Shown here one piece after another: positions 8,778-17,710 of a DNA stretch of 52,881 nucleotides. Source of the stretch: Gloeocapsa sp. DLM2.Bin57 (GTDB lineage: Bacteria > Cyanobacteriota > Cyanobacteriia > Cyanobacteriales > Gloeocapsaceae); contig RECR01000135.1 of NCBI GenBank assembly GCA_007693955.1, forward strand, positions 1 through 52,881, in the 5' to 3' direction. A program made the translations under genes and the position numbers. Under the pieces are notes generated by a model, which saw only the letters and a program-made list of their open reading frames with translations, was not told the DNA's origin and searched no databases. Within the stretch, counting starts at the first letter, position 1. Every line of letters starts with the position of its first letter.

Positions 8778-9353
8778 ATGAGTCTATCTTTTCCTCTCCA
8801 TACCCTAGCTAACTATCTAGCGGGTGAATTTGATAATCAACAACAGGCGATCGCCGAGCCGATTTGGTACGTTCACCTACGCTTATGGTTACGTCCCGTT
8901 CCTCATTTATGGAGTGATAGTATCACTTTATTTGCTGAACAAGCTAATATCGTTAATTTAGAGCAACCCTATCGCCCTCGGTTGCTGCGTTTACGCGAAT
9001 CTCCACAATTACAAGTTGAACATTATATGTTTAAGGATGTGCGAGCCTTTCAAGGTGCGGGAAATAACCCCTCGAAACTAGATACTTTAACCACAGAACA
9101 AGTAGAATTCCTTCCCGGTTGTACTTTAATAGTAGAAACCTCTGATCACGAAAATTTTCAAGCCTTGACCCAATCCTCGCAACCCTGTTGTTTTACTTAC
9201 CAAGGTTCAACCTATCAAGTCTCCCTCGGATTTACCGTTAATTCTCAGGAACTTTGTACTTATGACAAAGGGATTGACCCTAACACCAAAAAAGCCATTT
9301 GGGGAGCTATTTTAGGTCCTTATCGCTTTCATAAGCTCAAACAATTTAACTAG
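8778..9353 (+). CDS. cpcT: CpcT/CpeT-family phycobiliprotein chromophore lyase
   Basis: A ~191-aa protein with CpcT hallmarks: LANYLAGEFDNQQQAIAEP, WYVHLRLWLRP, the FAEQANIVNLEQPYRPRLL segment, and a C-terminal YDKGIDP...WGAILGPYRFHK. CpcT attaches phycocyanobilin to Cys-155 of the phycocyanin beta subunit; CpeT relatives act on phycoerythrin, so the precise substrate is inferred. The ATG at 8778 is preferred over the TTG at 8760, because family members begin a few residues before the LANYLAGEF motif. A mobile-element end lies 34 bases upstream and may have displaced its native promoter. Confidence 0.88.
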   Translation: MSLSFPLHTLANYLAGEFDNQQQAIAEPIWYVHLRLWLRPVPHLWSDSITLFAEQANIVNLEQPYRPRLLRLRESPQLQVEHYMFKDVRAFQGAGNNPSKLDTLTTEQVEFLPGCTLIVETSDHENFQALTQSSQPCCFTYQGSTYQVSLGFTVNSQELCTYDKGIDPNTKKAIWGAILGPYRFHKLKQFN

Positions 9354-9458
9354 GAAAATGTATCGAAAATCACTATTTAACCCAGAGTGATTAGTTAAAT
9401 TTACTGATTGCATTTTAGGGAGGAAATGATAGAATTTTGTTGCGCATCCTCGTGACTT

Positions 9459-10649
9459 ATGACGATTCCTAGTATGTATTCATCCTATGACGAACTTACT
9501 AAAAATACAGCAACAGACATTATTACTATTCTCAAAAGATTTGCAGATTTAAAATCCACTGGAAATTTACAAATAACTTGGGGAGAAGTGAAATGGTCAG
9601 TTTACTTCAATCAAGGGAATATAATTTATCTCACAAATTCTCTTAAACCAGAAGAAAAAATTGATCGTCATTTGCGTTTTTTTAGTAAATATAACTCTCA
9701 AATTACTAGCGCTGTTATCGCTAAAACCAGATTAATACTATTTAAAAGTAGTAAACAAGGTATTTATAATCCTGAATATCAAGTACTTTACTGGTTGTAT
9801 CAAGAAAAAATCCTCTCACCTACCCAGAGTTATAACCTGATTTTTCGGTTGATTCAAGAAGCCTTAGAATCATTGTTATTATTACAGGAAAATGAGTATC
9901 TTTTTGGCTTTCAAAAACATACCGAAAATGAATCGATTTTGATTCGATTTTTTCTGGATGAATTATTAACCAAAACAGAAGAAAGACTAAAAAAATGGCA
10001 ACTACTTACACCAGAAATAGAATCAAGTTATCAATCCCCGTATATATCTCGTGAAATACAAGAATCGCAACAACTACTAGAAGAAGTCAGGAAAAAATAC
10101 GGTAAAATTTTAGTTGGTTATAACTTTCGGGAACTAGGAGGAAGATTAGGTCAGGATGAACTGATTATAGCCCAAAAACTTCACCCAATGATACGTCAAG
10201 GGTTGATTAAACTGAGTCCACCTCAAACACCATTTGACAAATTACCTAACCTAATAAAACTGGTTTCAACAACAACTCCACAACAAGAAAAAATCATTGT
10301 TTGTGTAGATGATAGTCCTACCGTAATCAGGGTGATTAGTCATTATTTAAACTCTCTAGAAGTGAAAATTCACCCCATTACTGAATCTCCCAAAGCGTTA
10401 ATGGAGATTATCCGCATCAAACCTCATTTAATACTATTAGATATAGGTATGCCTGATTTAGACGGGTATCGCTTATGTAGTTTAATTCGGAATCATTCAG
10501 CTTTAAGTGCAACACCAATCATTATGGTAACAGGAAAAAATGGCATCATCGATCGCGCTAAAGCTAAAATAGCAGGAGCAACAGATTATTTAACTAAACC
10601 ATTTGGTCAAGATAAACTCAACGAGATTGTCTTAAAATATCTTGGGTAA
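9459..10649 (+). CDS. PatA/PixG/PilG-type response regulator (PATAN + receiver)
   Basis: 396 aa. The N-terminal part (about 1-110, DLKSTGNLQITWGEVKWSVYF...GNIIYL) is a PATAN/DUF4388 domain. A linker follows, and a receiver domain occupies about 275-396 with CVDDSPT, phospho-acceptor Asp in LLDIGMPDLDGY, and the switch Lys in TKPF. This is the usual first gene of cyanobacterial chemotaxis-like clusters that steer type IV pilus motility (PixG/PilG). It heads a same-strand operon through 17710. No good ribosome binding site precedes ATG 9459; a GGGAGGA sits before an in-frame ATG at 9426 that ends in TGA at 9453. Confidence 0.85.
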   Translation: MTIPSMYSSYDELTKNTATDIITILKRFADLKSTGNLQITWGEVKWSVYFNQGNIIYLTNSLKPEEKIDRHLRFFSKYNSQITSAVIAKTRLILFKSSKQGIYNPEYQVLYWLYQEKILSPTQSYNLIFRLIQEALESLLLLQENEYLFGFQKHTENESILIRFFLDELLTKTEERLKKWQLLTPEIESSYQSPYISREIQESQQLLEEVRKKYGKILVGYNFRELGGRLGQDELIIAQKLHPMIRQGLIKLSPPQTPFDKLPNLIKLVSTTTPQQEKIIVCVDDSPTVIRVISHYLNSLEVKIHPITESPKALMEIIRIKPHLILLDIGMPDLDGYRLCSLIRNHSALSATPIIMVTGKNGIIDRAKAKIAGATDYLTKPFGQDKLNEIVLKYLG

Positions 10650-10673
10650 CTATTACTAATTAAAAAGGAAAAA

Positions 10674-11036
10674 ATGCTGACAGTTCTCGTAGTAGAAGAC
10701 GTACCTTCCCAACAGCAATTAATTGCTAGCTATCTTCAAGAAGTTGGCTACAACGTAATCAACGCTAACAATGGACAAGAAGCACTAGAAAAAGTGAACA
10801 ACCAAAAACCAGACGTAGTAATTACAGATTTAGTAATGCCGGGAATGAGTGGTTTAGAATTATGTCGGAATCTAAAAAAAAATCCCACCACCCAAAAACT
10901 ACCTGTGATAGCTTGTACCTCCAAAAATCAAGAATTAGATAGACTCTGGGGGATGAAACAAGGAATAGACGTTTATGTAACTAAACCCTTTACCAAAGAA
11001 GAAATTATCCGCGCAGTGCGTTCTGTAGCTAATTAG
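10674..11036 (+). CDS. CheY-like response regulator (PixH/PilH type)
   Basis: A 120-aa single-domain receiver: acidic pocket VVEDVPS, phospho-acceptor Asp in ITDLVMPGMSG, and YVTKPF near the end. Position two of the chemotaxis operon, between the PATAN regulator and CheW, matches PixH/PilH/HmpB. It should receive phosphate from the hybrid CheA at 14506-17223 and influence pilus motors, by analogy with those systems. A 24-base gap separates it from the upstream gene, and an ATG preceded by AAAAAGGA gives a clear start. Confidence 0.88.
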   Translation: MLTVLVVEDVPSQQQLIASYLQEVGYNVINANNGQEALEKVNNQKPDVVITDLVMPGMSGLELCRNLKKNPTTQKLPVIACTSKNQELDRLWGMKQGIDVYVTKPFTKEEIIRAVRSVAN

Positions 11037-11048
11037 ATTCAATAATTT

Positions 11049-11082
11049 ATTGAGGATCGTACAATTGGCTACGATTCTCAAT
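11049..11082 (+). promoter_or_regulatory. Intra-operon hairpin between CheY and CheW genes
   Basis: Arms ATTGAGGATCGT (11049-11060) and ACGATTCTCAAT (11071-11082) pair over 12 bases with one G-U, around a 10-base loop. No T-run follows, so it is not a standard terminator. It lies 13 bases after the CheY stop and 31 bases before the CheW start, so it may be an RNA processing or stability element that sets relative expression within the operon. The function is inference. Confidence 0.5.
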
Positions 11083-11113
11083 AGGTGGAAATAGATATTA
11101 TGTAATTGATAAA

Positions 11114-11614
11114 ATGAAGGAATATCCAGAGCTACTACAATCAAGTTCAGGTAAAAAAGAAGCATATTTAAATTTACAAGTAAATAGCTCAACTCAGGTA
11201 ATTTTACCGATGACACAAACCCAAGAAGTAGTTGTAATAGGGAAAGAAAAAATAACCCCTATTCCTAACATGGAATCCTTCGTTTTAGGGTTATTAAATC
11301 AACGTAGTCAGGTAATCTGGGTAATAGATTTAGCAGCAATGTTTAACTTTAGTCCCTTAAACTTAGAAATTGCTAACTATAATATTGCCATAATAAGTAT
11401 TAATAAAAAATCACTAGGATTAGCTGTAGAAGCAATCAAAGGAATTAAACAAATTGAACCAGAAGAAATCCAATCTCCCCTAGGAGTAGTTAACGCTAGT
11501 TTAGTACCCTATCTGAGAGGTTGTGTGTTTGAAAAACCAAGTTCTATGTATCTAGTACTAGATGCTCAAGCATTTTTATCAGGAAAACTTACTAATAACC
11601 CCTATCTAAATTAA
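11114..11614 (+). CDS. CheW-like adaptor (PixI/PilI type)
   Basis: 166-aa CheW-domain protein: PMTQTQEVVVIGKEKITPIPNM corresponds to the CheW N-terminal barrel strand and the SxIxxI-like region, and the VLGLLNQRSQVIWVIDLAAM stretch is the classical GLINLRGxVIPVIDL motif in divergent form. CheW links the methyl-accepting protein and the CheA kinase at the membrane. It is third in the operon; the next gene starts five bases after its stop. A second CheW-like protein is encoded at 17216-17710. Confidence 0.85.
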   Translation: MKEYPELLQSSSGKKEAYLNLQVNSSTQVILPMTQTQEVVVIGKEKITPIPNMESFVLGLLNQRSQVIWVIDLAAMFNFSPLNLEIANYNIAIISINKKSLGLAVEAIKGIKQIEPEEIQSPLGVVNASLVPYLRGCVFEKPSSMYLVLDAQAFLSGKLTNNPYLN

Positions 11615-11619
11615 AGACA

Positions 11620-14502
11620 ATGACTAAAGAATTAGAAATAACCAAAGTAGAAAAAATACCTCTAAATGGTCAACAAAAATCAGCAAAATTAGAGAATAAA
11701 AACCTAAAACTTCCCGAAGCACCTTTACAGAGATGGTTTGCTAAACTACCGATTAACCGTAAACAATTAACGATTTTACTCTTATCACAATTATTATCAA
11801 TACTCGGTATCACTGGATTAGGAGCGTATTTAATTTTACGAACAGGAAATGATAAATTAATCTCACAATCCCAATCAGAAGCAGAAGTCACCCGCATTAA
11901 TTATATGATTAAAATCAACCAAATGGGGTTTGGCTTTAGGGGACAAGCAGATAACGTAGCGATTATTGAGGCAGCGGTATTAGCATCACAAGGTCAAGCA
12001 ATACCACCAGAATTAGAACAACAAGTAAGACAGATTCTCAGAGGAGAGATCATCGCCAGAAGAATCGAATACGCCACTCTAGTAGGGGTAGATCAAAGAA
12101 TAATTATAAATGCCAATAATAACCGTAAAGGAGAAATATTTAATCCCGAAAATTTAGTTACACAAGTCAGACAAACAGGTGAGCAATTTAGAGCTAGCGC
12201 GATTGTATCCAAAGATGAATTAATGAAGGAAGGATCACCCCTAGCTGCTGGATTAGCTACGGATAACGCTTTGATTCGCTATACAGCTACACCAGTAAAA
12301 GAACCAGGTAGTAATCAGATTATCGCAGTTTTAATCTCAGGAGATATAGTAAACGGGAAATTACCCATAGTTAGAGATACAGTAGAAAGTTTTCGAGGAG
12401 GATACAGCGCGGTATATTATCGCAATGCTGATGGTTCGTTTTCCCTAGCGAGTTCCTTAAAACAATTAGAAGATGGTAAGCAAATAGCTGATGTACCTCT
12501 TAGTGAATTAGAAGTGCTGCAAGGTGCGGTAAATAATCCCCAAGAGAGTGTAACCCAACAGGATATTGAGATAGAAGGAGAAGAATATACAGTTACAGCC
12601 ACAACTTTACCTAATATCTGGCAAGAAACAGCAGGAGGATTGATCCCTAAAGATGCAGATAATCCCCCTATAGCTATTTTGATTCGAGGAACACCAGAAA
12701 GAGACTTAAATGAGTTATTAACAAATACTCTCTTGATCCAATTAGGGGTAGCTAGTTTAGCATTACTGTTGAGTATATGGTTAGCCAATCTACTGACTAG
12801 AGCGATCGCCGGACCAATTGAAAAATTACAACAAGCAACAGAAAGATTTGCCAAAGGCGATCGCCGAATACGTGCTCCGATTACTACAGGAGATGAAGTA
12901 GGAGAACTAGCCAAAACCTTTAATTACCTAGCGGATAATATTACTGAATCAGAACAAGAAAAAAGCCAACAAATCCGTCAAAAAGAGCTATTTAACCAGA
13001 TTTTACAAGCCAAAAACGCCCAAGAATTAAGCCAACCTCTAGAAGCAGTACTCCAAGAAGCTTTAAGAGAATTAAAAGTAGATCGTTTGTTAGTATATCG
13101 CTTCTTGCCAGATGGTATAGGTTATCTAGCTTCAGAAGTAGTCAGAGAAGAATATCCTCAAGTTTTAGAAGAAGAGAATCTAACCTCACTACTCAATCTA
13201 GAATCATTAAATAGTTATCTCCAAGGAGAAATAATCAGTCAAGACAATATTGACGAAATCAATTATGACATTACTCAACTGCAATTGCTCAAACGTCTCA
13301 AAGTCAAATCTAACCTGATTGTACCCATTCTCCAAGGTCAAGAACTATTCGGATTATTAATAGCCCATCATTGCCAAAATTACCATAACTGGCAACCAAC
13401 AGAGATAGAATATAGCCAATCATTAGCAACCAATCTCGCTCAAGCCTTAGGGGGGTTAGCTTTAATCGAGAGTAAACAAAAAGAAGCCGAACGAACCGAA
13501 GCACAAAGCCGTCAGATTCAAGAAGAATTACTCAACCTACTTAACGACGTAGAAGGAGCAGCTTCTGGTAACTTAACAGTAAGAGCAAATATTACAGAAG
13601 GACAAATAGGGATTGTCGCTGACTTCTTTAACGTGATTTTGGAAAATTTACGCGATATCGTAACTCAGGTTAAACAAACCACTACAGAAGTCAACCAATC
13701 ATTAAAAAATGAAGCCAAATCAATCTACCAATTAACCGATGAATCCCGAGAACAAGCCCAAAAAATACAACAGATGCTCAACTCGGTTCAAGATATGTCA
13801 CAATCAATTCAAGCAATCACGGAAAACGCAGGCTCAGCCGCTAGCGTAGCGCGAAACGCTTCTAATGTAGCTAAAGCAGGAGAAGAAGGGATGACTCAAA
13901 CAGTAGATAGTATTCTCAATCTCCGCGACACCGTATCTAATACAGCCAAAAAAGTTAAACGACTCGGGGAAGCATCCCAAAAAATCTCCAAAGTAATCGC
14001 CTTAATTAACGAAATCGCCCTCAAAACCAACCTCCTAGCGGTCAACGCCAGTATCGAAGCAGCTAGAGCTGGGGAAGAAGGTAGAGGTTTCGCAGTTGTA
14101 GCCGAAGAAGTAGGACAATTAGCAGCCCAATCAGCCACAGCTACAAAAGAAATTGAGCAAATAGTCGAAACGATTCAACTAGAAACCCAAGAAGTAGTGG
14201 AAGCCATGGAAATCGGGACAACCCAAGTAATCCAAGGTACAGACTTAGTCACCAAAGCTAAAGAAAGTCTCGCCCAAATCGTCAGTGAATCTCAACAAAT
14301 TGACCAACTAGTACAAATTATCTCCCTAGCTACTGTATCCCAAACCGCAACCTCTCAAGAATTAACCGACTTAATGCAGGAAATCGCCGTAATTTCCAAC
14401 CAAACCGCAGCATCAGCCCAGAAAATCTCCTCCTCTCTAGAAACAACTGTAGCTTCGGCTGTAAATTTACAAGCATCTGTAGAAACCTTTACGGTTGAAT
14501 AA
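11620..14502 (+). CDS. Methyl-accepting chemotaxis protein with GAF domain (PixJ/PilJ type)
   Basis: 960 aa. Transmembrane segments lie at about 50-73 and 368-392 and flank a periplasmic sensor region. A HAMP domain (about 390-445), one GAF domain (about 465-615), a second HAMP-like stretch, and the MCP signalling domain follow, with the conserved hairpin tip around EIALKTNLLAVNASIEAARA. The GAF domain lacks the canonical bilin-binding Cys-His (the aligned position reads Thr-Gln before LQLLKRLKVKSN) and lacks a DXCF motif, so a covalent bilin as in PixJ is unlikely. It is therefore closer in function to PilJ/HmpD-type receptors than to photoreceptors. It sits between CheW and CheA genes. Confidence 0.9.
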   Translation: MTKELEITKVEKIPLNGQQKSAKLENKNLKLPEAPLQRWFAKLPINRKQLTILLLSQLLSILGITGLGAYLILRTGNDKLISQSQSEAEVTRINYMIKINQMGFGFRGQADNVAIIEAAVLASQGQAIPPELEQQVRQILRGEIIARRIEYATLVGVDQRIIINANNNRKGEIFNPENLVTQVRQTGEQFRASAIVSKDELMKEGSPLAAGLATDNALIRYTATPVKEPGSNQIIAVLISGDIVNGKLPIVRDTVESFRGGYSAVYYRNADGSFSLASSLKQLEDGKQIADVPLSELEVLQGAVNNPQESVTQQDIEIEGEEYTVTATTLPNIWQETAGGLIPKDADNPPIAILIRGTPERDLNELLTNTLLIQLGVASLALLLSIWLANLLTRAIAGPIEKLQQATERFAKGDRRIRAPITTGDEVGELAKTFNYLADNITESEQEKSQQIRQKELFNQILQAKNAQELSQPLEAVLQEALRELKVDRLLVYRFLPDGIGYLASEVVREEYPQVLEEENLTSLLNLESLNSYLQGEIISQDNIDEINYDITQLQLLKRLKVKSNLIVPILQGQELFGLLIAHHCQNYHNWQPTEIEYSQSLATNLAQALGGLALIESKQKEAERTEAQSRQIQEELLNLLNDVEGAASGNLTVRANITEGQIGIVADFFNVILENLRDIVTQVKQTTTEVNQSLKNEAKSIYQLTDESREQAQKIQQMLNSVQDMSQSIQAITENAGSAASVARNASNVAKAGEEGMTQTVDSILNLRDTVSNTAKKVKRLGEASQKISKVIALINEIALKTNLLAVNASIEAARAGEEGRGFAVVAEEVGQLAAQSATATKEIEQIVETIQLETQEVVEAMEIGTTQVIQGTDLVTKAKESLAQIVSESQQIDQLVQIISLATVSQTATSQELTDLMQEIAVISNQTAASAQKISSSLETTVASAVNLQASVETFTVE

Positions 14503-14505
14503 GTC

Positions 14506-17223
14506 ATGTCTTATTATCAAGAACAACAAATCAGACAACAATTCCTAGAGGAAGCCGAAGAATACATCAAAAACATAGAACTAGGTTTACTAGGTATCGC
14601 TAATCAACCCCTAACAGGCGATCGCCTAGAAACCATTAGAAGAGCGTCTCACTCCCTCAAAGGTGGAGCAGCATTAATGAACTATCCCACCTTGAGCGAA
14701 TTATCTCACCAACTAGAAAACTGTTTTAACTTTTGGCAACCTGGTTATATTTGTGAATCCGTAGCTACAGAACAATTACTCCTTGAAACCATAGATTGTC
14801 TCAAATATTGTGTCAACGAATATCGTCAAGGTGTAGAAACCATAGATCCTAACTGGATAACACAAGTAGCAGAGCCACTCTTTAACCAAGTACAAGAAGA
14901 ACTCGGATACACCTCCGGGGAAGACTCTCTGGCTATCCTAGAGGTTTCCTCCGGGGAAGATATCCGCGTCTTAATGTTTACAACCGAGGTAGAAGGTTGT
15001 TTACAACGTCTAGAAACAGTCATCAATAGTGAAGATAAAACCTGTTTACGGGAAGAATTTACCCTAGTCGCTCAAGAATTAGGAGGTTTAGGGGAAATGC
15101 TCGAACTAAGGGAGTTTCAATCCCTCTGTCTAGCTATTGAACAAGCGCTAAACCAAGCTACAGCAGAAAATCTCCTGGAAATAAGCGAATTAGCCTTACA
15201 ACAATGGCGTTATGCTCAAAGTTTAGTTGTTAATCAGCAATTCTCCCTCATTCCCACCAATCTACCCGAGCTAGATTCCCAACCCCTGATTACAGAAGCA
15301 ACCCTAGTCACCACTACTACTGATGATTCACCATCCCCCACCATCACTCCACCTCCACCCCCAACCACCCCTAGTGAACATAATCTACGCGTATCAGCCG
15401 AAAAATTAGCACAACTAGAGGATTTATTTGGTGAGTTAATTATTGAACGCAATGGTTTAAACCTACAATTACAACAACTAACTAGTCTGATGGGATTACT
15501 CAAACAAAGAGTCAATAATCTAGACCAAGCTAATCGCTCCTTGAGAATTATCTATGATCAGACAGCAAAAATTAGACAACCCCAAAACAGTCAAATTTAC
15601 GCAGATATATCCGACTCCTGGGATAGTTTAGAATTCGATCGCTATACCGAAATACACCCCCTGTTTCAAGACTTGATGGAAATCATCGTTCAAATTCAAG
15701 AGGTAACAGGAGACATCGAAACCAATCTAGACTTAACCGAAAAAGCAGCTAAAGGTATTTCGCGAACATCAGAATTATTACAAAATAATCTTACCCAAGT
15801 CAGATTACGTCCTTTCGCTGATTTAGTCAGACTCTTTCCTAGAGCAATCAGAGAAATGACCATCAAATATGGTAAAGACGTCAATCTCGTCGTCACAGGA
15901 GAATCAACTCTGATAGATCGTACCATTCTCGATCTGCTTAATGATCCTTTAATTCACCTCTTACGCAATGCTTTTGACCATGGGATAGAAGATACCCAAA
16001 AGCGGATAGATTTAGGTAAAAACCCCACAGGAACAATTACAATTGACGCTAGACAAAGAGGAAACCTGATTATTATCACCATCCAAGACGATGGACAAGG
16101 GATTAATATCGCTAAAATTCGCCAAAAAATCGGTAATTCACCCCAACAAAACCTGAGTAACGAAAAACTCATTGATTTAATCTTTGAACCAGGATTTAGT
16201 ACCGCTTCCCAAGTAACCGAACTCTCAGGAAGAGGTCTCGGTATGGATATCGTTCGTAGAGAGTTACAAAAAATTAGGGGTCAGATTCAAGTCAACAGCG
16301 AACCAGGACAAGGTACTACTTTTACCATTATCGTACCCTTTACCCTCTCAGTAGTTAAAGTTTTACTGCTAGAAAGTGGCAAAATGCTCCTAGCGATACC
16401 CGTTAGCGTGGTAGAAGAAATGCTCGTGATTACCCCTGACATGAGAATAGAAACAGCAGGACAACATTTACTCAATTGGGATGGGGAGATTATCCCTTTA
16501 TTATCTCTTGCTCCTTGGCTTAATTTTAACCGCTTGAGTCCAGAATCTCCTGGGGATGGATCACCAATTATTAATCAACCCATTGTCTTGATGATTGCTC
16601 AAGGAAATCGTTTATTTGCTTTGGAAATGGAGCGCTATTGGGGTGAGCAAGAAGTTACAGTACGTACTCTAGAAGGAGTTATACCGTTACCTACAGGGTT
16701 AATTGGTTGTACTATTTTAGGTAATGGGCGTGTAGTCCCTATCGCCGATCCTCTAGCTTTAATTAACTGGTTAGAAACTGATCACTCTGCTGTTAATCTG
16801 ACTACCTCTGTTGATTCCTTCTCAGACACAGAAACTCTCCTTATTAATCAGACAACCACTGCCAAAAAGACTATTATGGTAGTAGATGATTCGATTAATG
16901 TCCGTCGTTTTCTGGCTTTAACCCTAGAAAAAGTCGGTTATAAAGTAGAGCAAGCTAAAGATGGTCAAGAAGCCTTAGAAAAACTAGCTACTAACCATAT
17001 AGATATAGTAATCTGTGATATAGAAATGCCTCGTCTTGATGGTTATGCTTTCCTGAGTCAAGTTCGTTCTCATCCTGAATATAAATCTTTACCAGTGATT
17101 ATGCTCACCTCCCGCAGTGGTGAAAAACATCGCCAAACCGCTATGAGTCTTGGCGCTACAGATTATTTCTCTAAACCATTTCAAGAGCAAGTTTTATTAG
17201 CTACGCTTAAATCTTATGAATGA
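14506..17223 (+). CDS. Hybrid CheA histidine kinase with C-terminal receiver (PixL/PilL type)
   Basis: 905 aa. An HPt domain carries the phospho-accepting His49 in RRASHSLKGGAALM. A Pro-rich linker (about 275-290) leads to dimerisation and HATPase regions with N box LLRNAFDHGIED, G1 IQDDGQGI and G2 ELSGRGLGMDIVRREL. A CheW-like domain follows (about 610-740), then a receiver with VVDDSIN, Asp in ICDIEMPRLDGY and FSKPF. This is the central kinase of the operon, likely passing phosphate to its own receiver and to the CheY-like protein. The start lies three bases after the MCP stop, and the 3' end overlaps the next gene by eight bases. Confidence 0.92.
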   Translation: MSYYQEQQIRQQFLEEAEEYIKNIELGLLGIANQPLTGDRLETIRRASHSLKGGAALMNYPTLSELSHQLENCFNFWQPGYICESVATEQLLLETIDCLKYCVNEYRQGVETIDPNWITQVAEPLFNQVQEELGYTSGEDSLAILEVSSGEDIRVLMFTTEVEGCLQRLETVINSEDKTCLREEFTLVAQELGGLGEMLELREFQSLCLAIEQALNQATAENLLEISELALQQWRYAQSLVVNQQFSLIPTNLPELDSQPLITEATLVTTTTDDSPSPTITPPPPPTTPSEHNLRVSAEKLAQLEDLFGELIIERNGLNLQLQQLTSLMGLLKQRVNNLDQANRSLRIIYDQTAKIRQPQNSQIYADISDSWDSLEFDRYTEIHPLFQDLMEIIVQIQEVTGDIETNLDLTEKAAKGISRTSELLQNNLTQVRLRPFADLVRLFPRAIREMTIKYGKDVNLVVTGESTLIDRTILDLLNDPLIHLLRNAFDHGIEDTQKRIDLGKNPTGTITIDARQRGNLIIITIQDDGQGINIAKIRQKIGNSPQQNLSNEKLIDLIFEPGFSTASQVTELSGRGLGMDIVRRELQKIRGQIQVNSEPGQGTTFTIIVPFTLSVVKVLLLESGKMLLAIPVSVVEEMLVITPDMRIETAGQHLLNWDGEIIPLLSLAPWLNFNRLSPESPGDGSPIINQPIVLMIAQGNRLFALEMERYWGEQEVTVRTLEGVIPLPTGLIGCTILGNGRVVPIADPLALINWLETDHSAVNLTTSVDSFSDTETLLINQTTTAKKTIMVVDDSINVRRFLALTLEKVGYKVEQAKDGQEALEKLATNHIDIVICDIEMPRLDGYAFLSQVRSHPEYKSLPVIMLTSRSGEKHRQTAMSLGATDYFSKPFQEQVLLATLKSYE

Positions 17224-17710
17224 TTTTTCTTCCTTTAAATCTCGGCGTTTGCGTCAACAAACTAACACCAACATCGCTCATTTTTTAACTTTTGCTTATG
17301 ACCAAAATTGGTTTGCTATCTCAGTTTTATCTGTAATTAAAGTCATAACTACAGAAGCAATTTATGGGCTATCTCCTTCTAATCCAATCAGTTTAACCCA
17401 ATATCAAAACCAGGAAATTGTCGTCATTGATTTAGCCTATTTATTAGGATTAGAAAAATCCACCAATCAAACATCTTACCCTTATTTATTAATTATGCAA
17501 TTAGCTAATCAAGATTTAGTCGGGTTACCCCTAGTTAATCCTCCTGTTATTCAACGTGTACCTACAGAGAATATCGCTTCTCTACCCACAAGTTATCTAA
17601 CTAAAAACAAGATTGCTTCCTTAAGCTCTAAAATAGTGAAAATACCCAACTCTCACCCTCTCTTTCTCTTAGATACGGATAAACTAAATGATTTATTTTC
17701 TCTATCATAA
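17216..17710 (+). CDS. Second CheW-like domain protein
   Basis: 164 aa, weakly conserved CheW fold: FLTFAYDQNWFAISVLSVIKVI resembles the first CheW barrel, and NQEIVVIDLAYLLGL is a divergent version of the ...VIPVIDL motif. It overlaps the CheA stop by eight bases and the DHH gene by 23, so translation is probably coupled. Its role may be as an alternative adaptor or phosphate-signal sink for the same kinase. The CheW assignment is moderately secure; the function is inferred from position. Confidence 0.7.
   Translation: MNDFSSFKSRRLRQQTNTNIAHFLTFAYDQNWFAISVLSVIKVITTEAIYGLSPSNPISLTQYQNQEIVVIDLAYLLGLEKSTNQTSYPYLLIMQLANQDLVGLPLVNPPVIQRVPTENIASLPTSYLTKNKIASLSSKIVKIPNSHPLFLLDTDKLNDLFSLS

Noticed and set aside
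13830-13865. GCTAGCGTAGCGC-type palindrome in the MCP gene as an inserted repeat
   Set aside because: The encoded residues (GSAASVARNASNVAKAGEEG) fit the normal MCP signalling-domain pattern, so nothing is inserted.
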